5,057 bases of DNA. It comes from Spirochaetaceae bacterium. Lineage in GTDB: Bacteria; Spirochaetota; Spirochaetia; SZUA-6; Fen-1364. A model generated the notes under the pieces. That model saw only the letters and a list, made by a program, of their open reading frames with translations, did not search any database and was not told the origin of the DNA. Position numbers and translations under genes: made by a program. The stretch covers positions 451-5,507 of the forward strand of contig PMDT01000363.1 of assembly GCA_003154555.1 (NCBI GenBank). The letters are read 5' to 3'. Position 1 is the stretch's first letter; each line of letters begins with the position of its first letter. Below are positions 1-5,057 of the stretch, one piece after another.

Positions 1-1131
1 CTCTCCTACTTCAAGGTCATGTCGGGAAAGATCGAGGCGGATTCGGACCTGGTCAATGCGCGCGAGGGCAGGAAGGAAAAGATCACCAAGGTCTACACGT
101 GCGAAGGCAAGAAGCTGGAAGACGCCTCGGAACTGTCCGCCGGTGACCTGGGGCTGTTCACAAAGAGCCCCACCTTGCGCACGAACGATACGCTGCACGC
201 ACCCGACGCCGCCATTGTCTACCCGAAGCTTGAGCTTCCGACCCCCGTCCATGCGCTGGCCATTACGGCAAAGGCGAAAAAGGACGAGGACAAGATGAAC
301 CAGATGCTGCAACGCATCACGGAAGAGGACCTCACTTTCCTTCTCTCCTATGACAAGGAGACGAAAGAGACGGTCATCTCGGGCATGGGAGAGCTGCATA
401 TCTCGATGATCCTCGACAAGATCCGGGAGCACCAGAAGATCGAGATGGAGACGAAGATCCCCCGCGTCGCGTACCGCGAGACGATCCAGGGGAAAGCTGA
501 CGCCGAGTACACGCACAAGAAGCAGACCGGAGGGCACGGCCAGTACGCCAAGGTCTCCCTCGAAGTGAATCCCATCCCGCGGGGTGAAAAGTACAAGTTC
601 ACGAACGCCATATTCGGCGGCGCGGTCTCCCGCGGATACATCCCGGGCGTGGAGAAGGGCGTCATCGAGGCCATGGAAGCGGGCATCCTCGCCGGGTATC
701 CCGTTGTCGACGTCGAGGCAAGGATCGTGGACGGCAAGGAGCATCCCGTGGATTCCTCCGAGCTTGCCTTCAAGCTGGCCGCCCGTGAAGCCTTCCGCGA
801 GTGCATGCGCAACGCGAAGCCCGTTCTGCTGGAGCCGATCTGCAATCTCACCGTCTTCGTCGACGAGCAGTACCTCGGCGCCGTGCTCTCCGATCTGAGC
901 GGCAAGCGGGGAAAGGTCCTCGGGCAGAACCCGATCGGCGGCGGCATCCTGGAAATCAAGGCGCAGGTGCCCCAGGCGGAGCTCATGCGCTACGCAATCG
1001 ACCTGAAAGCCCTTACGGCCAGCACCGGTTCATTCGAGCTGGAGTTCGACCACTACAGCCCGATCTCGGGCCGCATCTCGGACGATGTGATCAAGGCCGC
1101 GCAGGCGGCAAAGGCCGAAGAGAAGGAATAA
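1..1131 (+). CDS. fusA: Elongation factor G (probably EF-G-like paralogue), C-terminal part; 5' end outside window
   Basis: This is the C-terminal part of a translational GTPase of the EF-G family, which drives tRNA-mRNA translocation on the ribosome. The frame is open from base 1 (LSYFKVMSGKI), so the ATG at 19 is an internal Met and the GTPase domain is missing only because the window begins here. Counting codons from base 1, the end of domain II runs to about residue 78, domain III covers about 80-160 (GMGELH 128-133), domain IV about 160-280 and domain V the rest. Domain IV has HKKQTGGHGQY (172-182), GYIPGVEKG (212-220) and H248 before VDSSELAF, matching E. coli EF-G His583 at the domain IV tip. 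Domain V has SGKRGKVLGQNP. Domain II reads LEDASELSAGDLGLF and lacks the MHANKREEI stretch of E. coli EF-G, which fits the EF-G-like (FusA2/EF-G-2) branch; this is a judgement by eye. TAA is at 1129-1131. The gene faces the leftward operon across 39 bases. Confidence 0.95.
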   Translation, partial: LSYFKVMSGKIEADSDLVNAREGRKEKITKVYTCEGKKLEDASELSAGDLGLFTKSPTLRTNDTLHAPDAAIVYPKLELPTPVHALAITAKAKKDEDKMNQMLQRITEEDLTFLLSYDKETKETVISGMGELHISMILDKIREHQKIEMETKIPRVAYRETIQGKADAEYTHKKQTGGHGQYAKVSLEVNPIPRGEKYKFTNAIFGGAVSRGYIPGVEKGVIEAMEAGILAGYPVVDVEARIVDGKEHPVDSSELAFKLAAREAFRECMRNAKPVLLEPICNLTVFVDEQYLGAVLSDLSGKRGKVLGQNPIGGGILEIKAQVPQAELMRYAIDLKALTASTGSFELEFDHYSPISGRISDDVIKAAQAAKAEEKE

Positions 1132-1170
1132 CATCGCGCACGGGAATGACAAGGGCGGCCGCGCGAACGC

Positions 1171-1695
1171 TCACGGCACGAGGGCGCGCAGGGTTGCGTG
1201 CATGTCCAGCAGGCTCACCGTTGCCTCGACATGCTTCATGCGCGGCGTGTACGGCACCTCCCCGCGAAGCGTCATGGGTGACTTCTCCAACAGCCCGCTC
1301 AGCGTCAACCGGTTGCCGGTATCGGGCAGCGTGACCTGGACCGACGCCTCCGAGGTTGCCTGAGGGGACACAAGCGTCTTCTGCCCGGCGATGAACGTGA
1401 CGCCGACGATAAGGCTGCCATCCACGACTGTCGCCCGCAGCACGACCTGCCAGCCGGCGAGCGTCGTGCGGTCCGCGGGAGACCGGGGAATAAAGCGGAA
1501 CACCACGACCAGGCCAAGGGCCAGCACCAGCAGGGGCAGGAATGTCAGGCCCCGGCGACTCTTGCGCGGCCGTGTTGTGCGATGCTCCCGCACGGGAATG
1601 CGGGTGGAAGCCGGATAGGCCTGCGGCCCCTGCTTCGACGCCGTGTCGTCGTAGACGTATGAGTTCTTTTTCACGCTCAGGGTGGGGTGCTTCAT
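1171..1695 (-). CDS. Single-pass membrane protein of unknown function, third gene of the operon
   Basis: I do not recognise a family for this protein of about 174 residues. Residues 1-48 form a polar N-terminus that becomes strongly basic (R36 to R48, REHRTTRPRKSRR). One hydrophobic segment follows at about 49-66 (LTFLPLLVLALGLVVVF). By the positive-inside rule the N-terminus is cytoplasmic and the roughly 105-residue C-terminal part is outside the membrane. That part has alternating beta-strand character (WQVVLRATVVDGSLIVGVTF, ASVQVTLPD, VEATVSLLDMHATL), so a small beta-sandwich is plausible but unproven. There is no Cys and no evident catalytic motif. I chose ATG 1693-1695 because it forms an ATGA overlap with the upstream nnr stop, the usual geometry for termination-reinitiation. 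A GTG two codons upstream (1699-1701) is also possible. No Shine-Dalgarno sequence precedes either start, which fits translational coupling to nnr. TGA is at 1171-1173. Confidence 0.82.
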   Translation of the reverse strand: MKHPTLSVKKNSYVYDDTASKQGPQAYPASTRIPVREHRTTRPRKSRRGLTFLPLLVLALGLVVVFRFIPRSPADRTTLAGWQVVLRATVVDGSLIVGVTFIAGQKTLVSPQATSEASVQVTLPDTGNRLTLSGLLEKSPMTLRGEVPYTPRMKHVEATVSLLDMHATLRALVP

Positions 1696-3200
1696 TGCCA
1701 CAGGGCGCGCGATATCAGGGGCACGAGGTCTTCCGAGAGGAACCAGCCCCGCGCCCGGGCAGCGAGTCTCCCCACGTGGGCATGGAGCGAAACACCGAGA
1801 AGGGCGGCGTCGAGCGGCGGCATGCCGCCGGCGATCCCTGCCGCAATGATCCCTGCCAGCACGTCGCCCGAGCCGCCCGTTGCGAGCGCCGGGTTCGCCC
1901 CGTCGAGGATCCAGAACCGGCCGCGGGGTTCCGCGATGACCGTGGAATGGCCCTTGAGGACGATCACCGCGTTCAACCTGCGGCTTTCGCCGCGTGCCTG
2001 CTCCACCGGGTCATCGAGCACGGCGTCCCGCGAAGCCCCCGAGAGCCGCGCGAACTCGCCGGGATGCGGCGTGAGCACCCAACGACCGCCCAGGTCGGGT
2101 CGGGTCGCGCGGTCTCCGAGCAGCGTCAGCGCGTCCGCGTCCAGCACACCTTTCACGGGCGACAAGAGCAGGTGATCCAGCCAGCGCGCCTTGCCCGGTG
2201 AAACGCCCCAGCCCGGGCCCGCGAGAACCGCGCTGAAGCGCTGCAGGTCCTGGTCGGCGAGCCCGTCAGCCGGCGGGGGATCCCACGGCTGGCACATGAC
2301 CGATGTGAGCTTCGGCGCAATGACGGGCCAGGCGTCGGCGTCCGTGAAGAGCGTGACGAGGCCGACACGCGCACGCGCGGCGGCGGTTGCACAGAGCACG
2401 GCGGCGCCGGTCGTTCCACGTGACCCCGCGAACACCGCCAGGTGGCCGCGCTCTCCTTTGTACGTGTCCGCAGGGATGCGGGGGGCGCGTGTGAGAAAGT
2501 CGCGCGGCGAAAGCATTTCCCCCATGATGTCAGGGTCTTCCAGGAGGGCCGGGGGAAAACCGAGATGGACGACGTGGATCCGACCGCAGAAAATGCGCGC
2601 CCGCGGAAGATAGAGGCAAAGCTTCGGCAGGCCCATGGTGAGTGTAACCGCCGCGTGAATGGCGGGGAATCCCTCGCGGAAACCCTCCCCGACCCCGCTG
2701 GGAACATCGATGGCGATCGTTCGACCGTGGACGGCGTTGACCAGTGAGACCAGATCAACAAGAGGAGGAGAGAGCGGGCCGCGGAGGCCTGTGCCGGTCA
2801 AGCCGTCAAATATCCAGGCGGACTCCGCAAGCCGGCCTGCTATCAGGCCGCGCGCGCCCGGCCAATCCAGGCATTCGATGCCCAGCGCGTCGCAGGCAGC
2901 CAGCATGCGGCCCGGATCGGTGTCAGGCGAAGGGCGGCCCGCCGCGAGCACGATGGAGAGGGGCCCCACCCCTTCCATGGCGGCGTGGCGCGCCATGACG
3001 AATGCATCTCCCCCATTGTTGCCCTTGCCGGCGAGGAAGACCAGGAGCCCCCGCGGCAACTTTTCCCGCCAGAGACGATGACGGACGAGCAGCCACGCCC
3101 GCAGTCCCGCATCCTCCATGAGGATGGCCGAAGGGATCGCGAACTCGCGCTGCGAACGGCTGTCGATGGCCGCCATTGCATCCGAGCCCACGACTTTCAT
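1692..3200 (-). CDS. nnr: Bifunctional NAD(P)H-hydrate epimerase / ADP-dependent NAD(P)H-hydrate dehydratase (NnrE-NnrD, YjeF family)
   Basis: This is a cytosolic metabolite-repair enzyme. Its N-terminal half should interconvert R- and S-NAD(P)HX, and its C-terminal half dehydrate S-NAD(P)HX back to NAD(P)H using ADP. The 502 residues match a full-length YjeF_N plus carbohydrate-kinase-like fusion. Epimerase motifs are IPSAILMEDAG (22-32), AGKGNNGGDAFV (57-68), FDGLTGTG (131-138) and IDVPSG (164-169). Dehydratase motifs are YKGERGHLAVFAGS (247-260), AGPGWG (327-332), LDADAL (353-358), LTPHPGE (376-382), VLKGH (414-418) and NPALATGGSGDVLAG (436-450), with D446 in the ribokinase-like catalytic position. 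Both halves look intact. The ATG at 3198-3200 directly abuts the lipoprotein TGA at 3201-3203. GGGGAAG just upstream, within the end of the lipoprotein gene, may act as a weak ribosome binding site, and coupling is likely. The stop overlaps the next gene as ATGA. Function is known from the family; the operon partners are unusual. Confidence 0.97.
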   Translation of the reverse strand: MKVVGSDAMAAIDSRSQREFAIPSAILMEDAGLRAWLLVRHRLWREKLPRGLLVFLAGKGNNGGDAFVMARHAAMEGVGPLSIVLAAGRPSPDTDPGRMLAACDALGIECLDWPGARGLIAGRLAESAWIFDGLTGTGLRGPLSPPLVDLVSLVNAVHGRTIAIDVPSGVGEGFREGFPAIHAAVTLTMGLPKLCLYLPRARIFCGRIHVVHLGFPPALLEDPDIMGEMLSPRDFLTRAPRIPADTYKGERGHLAVFAGSRGTTGAAVLCATAAARARVGLVTLFTDADAWPVIAPKLTSVMCQPWDPPPADGLADQDLQRFSAVLAGPGWGVSPGKARWLDHLLLSPVKGVLDADALTLLGDRATRPDLGGRWVLTPHPGEFARLSGASRDAVLDDPVEQARGESRRLNAVIVLKGHSTVIAEPRGRFWILDGANPALATGGSGDVLAGIIAAGIAGGMPPLDAALLGVSLHAHVGRLAARARGWFLSEDLVPLISRALWQ

Positions 3201-4439
3201 TCACTTCCCCTTCAGCATCAGGTCGGATCTCCACAGCGCGATGCGGGCGCGGGTGCGGTCCGCCATCAGCCCGTAGAGAATCCCGTTCGAGTCGAGATGG
3301 AGGTCGCGGAAGGCGAGCTCCGAATCCTCAATCACGACCCGTCTCTGGGCCGCGAGCCGCCCGTTCCTGTCGAGGATCTGCAGGGTGTACAGATTGTTGT
3401 CCGTGGCGGCAAGGAGATAGAAGTAGCCGCTCGTGCTCACGCCGAGGAAATCGCTGGGCGGCGCGGGGATGCGCACTGTCTTCAAGCCGTCACGGGTCCG
3501 GTGCTCCGGGTTCTGCGGAAAGACGATCGGGTTCGCACTGTACGACTGCGTGCGCAAATCCAGCTTGTACGCACCCGCAACGACCGCATCCGCCGGCGCG
3601 GAGGATCCGGAGGCGGGCCCGGCGACGTCCGTGTACGAATCGATGATAAGATAGAGCAGCGGGCTCTGGAGATCGGGGACAATATCGATGAGGACTGGCG
3701 TCTGCCCCGCCTTCGGTTTCACCGGCAGATTTGCGTTGCCAATGTCAACGCGATACAGGGGCGCACCGTCCCGCGAATACCAGAAAACCTGCCACCGGGT
3801 GGGCAGCCGGCAGACGACGACGAGCTGGTCCGACGCCGTCACGTGGAGTGCGAAGATAAAGGGGAATGGCGCGCCGCCAATGCCCTCCTCCCCCAGCGCG
3901 GGGAGCACTTTGCCCTTGCGGTCAAACCTGAGGATGACCCTGCTGCGCAGAATGCCCTGGTCGTTGTCCTTCACCGCCATGGCGTCCGCCACCGCGTCTT
4001 CGACGTAGAGCGTCCTGTCGCTCGCCACGGCGATGCGCCCGATATCTGTAAAGGGATAGGCGACCGATCCTCGGGTCGTCACGGTGTCGGCCGCATTTTG
4101 ATCCACGGGGCCCAGGAGTGTCGGCACGGGGTTGGTCTGCGGATTGTAGAGCAGGTAGATCAAGTCACCATAGGAAGAGAAGACCATGATCTTGCTTGAG
4201 CTGCCATTCGCGACATAGAACCATCCGTCACGCATGAAGATGCTGTTCATGCGCGTGCTCATTGCATCTTCAAACTGGAAGAGGTCGATCTGGTCCTCAA
4301 GCTTGCCCATGGAGAGGGAATACAGCTCCGTGCTCACCAGCTCCTCGATGCCTTTTCTCTGGCACGCGGCGAGCACGAGAGCGGAAAGGCATGCCGCCGC
4401 GAGGAGGAGGGCTGGCATTCTGCGGGACTGGTGCGTCAT
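3201..4439 (-). CDS. Exported lipoprotein with beta-propeller-like (NHL-like) repeats
   Basis: This 412-residue protein has a lipoprotein signal peptide: an n-region with R6 and R7, a hydrophobic stretch at 9-24 and a lipobox LAAC with the lipidated cysteine at C26. The mature protein should be anchored in a membrane facing the periplasm or cell surface. It contains about six degenerate strand-rich units with alternating hydrophobics: about 65-98 ([20 protein letters not shown]), 133-182 ([27 protein letters not shown]), 196-233 ([20 protein letters not shown]), 250-300, 330-370 ([20 protein letters not shown]) and 377-408 ([14 protein letters not shown]). The pattern of display element followed by DRNG or SRDG turns is typical of NHL or WD-like propellers. 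I recall similar spirochaetal proteins annotated as the LIC_12708 family, unchecked. The ATG at 4437-4439 is preferred over Met8, which would remove both n-region arginines. There is no good Shine-Dalgarno. It is the first gene of the operon. Ligand and role are unknown. Confidence 0.88.
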   Translation of the reverse strand: MTHQSRRMPALLLAAACLSALVLAACQRKGIEELVSTELYSLSMGKLEDQIDLFQFEDAMSTRMNSIFMRDGWFYVANGSSSKIMVFSSYGDLIYLLYNPQTNPVPTLLGPVDQNAADTVTTRGSVAYPFTDIGRIAVASDRTLYVEDAVADAMAVKDNDQGILRSRVILRFDRKGKVLPALGEEGIGGAPFPFIFALHVTASDQLVVVCRLPTRWQVFWYSRDGAPLYRVDIGNANLPVKPKAGQTPVLIDIVPDLQSPLLYLIIDSYTDVAGPASGSSAPADAVVAGAYKLDLRTQSYSANPIVFPQNPEHRTRDGLKTVRIPAPPSDFLGVSTSGYFYLLAATDNNLYTLQILDRNGRLAAQRRVVIEDSELAFRDLHLDSNGILYGLMADRTRARIALWRSDLMLKGK

Positions 4440-4448
4440 GGGCGCCCC

Positions 4449-4477
4449 ATGGTAGCGGCCTTCCCTTGACCTGTCAA
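4449..4477 (-). promoter_or_regulatory. Predicted sigma70-type promoter of the lipoprotein-nnr-membrane protein operon
   Basis: Read on the minus strand, a perfect TTGACA -35 box (4477-4472) is followed after 17 bases by TACCAT (4454-4449, four of six -10 consensus bases). The predicted start is near 4443-4442, leaving a leader of only about three or four bases before the ATG at 4439. The spacer contains the secA -35 box. The -10 is weaker than that of secA, so confidence is moderate. Confidence 0.55.
4466..4477. repeat. Inverted repeat TTGAC-CT-GTCAA formed by the two abutting -35 boxes
   Basis: The arms are five bases, perfect, with a two-base centre; pairing does not extend outside them. 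The symmetry is explained by two -35 elements on opposite strands placed next to each other. It could also serve as a small operator for a dimeric regulator, but nothing else in the window supports that. Confidence 0.6.
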
Positions 4478-4484
4478 TCTCCGC

Positions 4485-4490
4485 GGAGGT
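4485..4490 (+). promoter_or_regulatory. Shine-Dalgarno-like GGAGGT upstream of secA
   Basis: GGAGGT is a strong anti-SD match, but it ends 11 bases before the secA ATG, longer than the usual 5-9. Its T is the first base of the predicted -10 box TACAAT. If transcription starts at 4502 this sequence is not in the mRNA; it would function only on a transcript begun further upstream. Confidence 0.45.
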
Positions 4491-4501
4491 ACAATGTCGG
4501 C

Positions 4502-5057
4502 ATGCTCGAGAATATCCTCACCTTCTTCCTGGGCTCAAAGCATGAGCGGGACCTGAAGGAACTCGTTCCCATCGTGCAGAAGATCAATGCCCTCGAGCCC
4601 GAGGTGATGAGCTGGCCGAACGAGAAGTTCCACGCCATGACGGAGCAGTTCAAGGAGCGGATCGCGAAAGGCGAATCGCTGGATTCCCTGCTGCCGGAAG
4701 CATACGCCGTGGTCCGCGAAGCCGCGCGACGCAAGCTCGGGGAGCGCATCTTCGACGTGCAGCTCATGGGCGCCGTGGTCCTCCACAAGGGACGCATCAC
4801 CGAGATGAAGACAGGCGAAGGAAAGACCCTCGCGAGCGTCCCGGCGGCGTATCTCAACAGCCTGACGGGCAAGGGCGTGCACGTCATCACGGTCAACGAC
4901 TATCTTGCTGAGCGCGACGCCGGCTGGATGGGCCCCATCTTCGGCCTGCTCGGCGTGAGCGTCGGCGTTATCCTCAGCCAGATGGACAATGCCCAGCGCA
5001 AGGAATCCTATGCGCGCGACATCACCTACGGGACGAACAACGAATTCGGGTTCGACT
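4502..5057 (+). CDS. secA: Preprotein translocase ATPase SecA, N-terminal 185 residues; 3' end outside window
   Basis: SecA is the cytoplasmic motor ATPase that pushes unfolded preproteins through SecYEG. The reading frame starts at ATG 4502-4504 and is open to the window end, so only the start of NBD1 is present. Features seen are an N-terminal helix region ([19 protein letters not shown]), the Q-motif region FDVQLMG with Q87, Walker A MKTGEGKT (102-109), [26 protein letters not shown] (about 115-140, helicase motif Ia region) and [11 protein letters not shown] (175-185). The Walker B DEAD-type motif and the preprotein cross-linking domain lie beyond the edge. The full protein is normally about 800-1000 residues. 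The start agrees with the usual SecA N-terminus. GGAGGT at 4485-4490 is 11 bases upstream, a long spacing, and it overlaps the promoter -10 by one base, so leaderless translation is a real alternative. The gene is divergent from the lipoprotein operon. Confidence 0.97.
   Translation, partial: MLENILTFFLGSKHERDLKELVPIVQKINALEPEVMSWPNEKFHAMTEQFKERIAKGESLDSLLPEAYAVVREAARRKLGERIFDVQLMGAVVLHKGRITEMKTGEGKTLASVPAAYLNSLTGKGVHVITVNDYLAERDAGWMGPIFGLLGVSVGVILSQMDNAQRKESYARDITYGTNNEFGFD

Larger units (their letters stand above)
4466..4495 (+). promoter_or_regulatory. Predicted sigma70-type promoter of secA
   Basis: The -35 box is TTGACC (4466-4471, five of six consensus bases) and the -10 box is TACAAT (4490-4495, five of six), with an 18-base spacer. 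Placing the last base of the -10 at position -7 puts +1 at 4502, the A of the secA ATG. The spacer contains the opposite promoter's -35 box and most of GGAGGT. No extended -10 TGn is present. This is a prediction from sequence alone. Confidence 0.65.

Noticed and set aside
348..986. A 212-codon frame antisense to the EF-G gene.
   Set aside because: It lies wholly within a well-conserved EF-G coding region and its translation is Ser/Arg/Pro-rich with no recognisable motif; a GC-rich shadow frame.
1132..1170. Possible terminator in the convergent gap: TCGCGC (1134-1139) can pair with GCGCGA (1161-1166), and the minus strand beyond it is T-rich. It also contains the palindrome GCGGCCGC (1155-1162).
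   Set aside because: The stem is only six pairs with a 21-base loop, there is no true T-run on either strand, and such short GC palindromes are expected by chance in this sequence. It cannot be called a terminator with confidence.
1542..2201. A 219-codon + strand frame across the nnr 3' end and the small membrane protein gene.
   Set aside because: Over nnr it is again the codon-complement frame of a real gene; the protein is Arg/Pro-rich and lacks any domain.
2985..4199. A 404-codon open frame on the + strand, antisense to both nnr and the lipoprotein gene.
   Set aside because: Its codons are the exact complements of the codons of the two minus-strand genes, so a stop would need TTA, CTA or TCA in those genes, which are rare at this GC content. 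The product is Arg/His-rich low-quality sequence with no domain.
4494..4556. A 20-codon ORF (ATG at 4494, TGA at 4554-4556) overlapping the secA start out of frame, a possible SecM-like leader peptide.
   Set aside because: GGAGGT is only 3 bases before its ATG, too close for efficient initiation. The peptide has no SecM-like arrest motif, and it overlaps secA instead of preceding it. With a start at 4502 it would not be transcribed intact.
4474..4896. Two minus-strand frames of 115-140 codons (within 4474-4896).
   Set aside because: They are antisense to the clearly conserved SecA N-terminus and their translations show no motif.
1..5057. Search for a mobile element, CRISPR array, defence system, tRNA/rRNA or riboswitch.
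   Set aside because: No direct-repeat array, transposase or integrase motif, terminal inverted repeats or RNA-gene fold was seen. Gene gaps are 39 and 62 bases, leaving no room for an extra system.

Overview
The window comes from a GC-rich bacterium and is mostly housekeeping sequence. Several things point to a spirochaete (Spirochaetota). The SecA N-terminus carries GSKHERDLK and the stretch [19 protein letters not shown], which match spirochaetal SecA as I remember it. A long propeller-like lipoprotein also sits beside it. This assignment is by recognition and was not checked by a search; genus is not resolvable.

Layout, left to right. Bases 1-1131 (+) are the 3' half to two-thirds of an elongation factor G gene, probably the second, EF-G-like paralogue; the 5' end lies outside the window. 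After a 39-base convergent gap comes a leftward three-gene operon. In transcription order it holds a lipoprotein with beta-propeller-like repeats (4439-3201), a bifunctional NAD(P)HX epimerase/dehydratase (3200-1692), and a small single-pass membrane protein of unknown function (1695-1171). Spacing is extremely tight: TGA directly abuts ATG at the first junction, and an ATGA overlap forms the second. Bases 4502-5057 (+) are the first 185 codons of secA, which runs off the right edge.

The most interesting part is the 62-base gap (4440-4501) between secA and the lipoprotein operon. It contains two good sigma70-type promoters that interlock. The -35 boxes are adjacent (TTGACC on +, TTGACA on -), each lies in the other's spacer, and together they form the inverted repeat TTGAC-CT-GTCAA. 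The two promoters should be mutually exclusive. The secA promoter predicts a transcript starting at the A of the ATG, although a GGAGGT sequence also lies just upstream. The lipoprotein promoter predicts a leader of only a few bases.

Functionally, the window joins protein export (SecA), translation (EF-G), cofactor repair (NnrE/NnrD) and two exported or membrane-anchored proteins of unknown role. I see no mobile element, CRISPR array, RNA gene or phage gene. No gap without a gene exceeds 62 bases.
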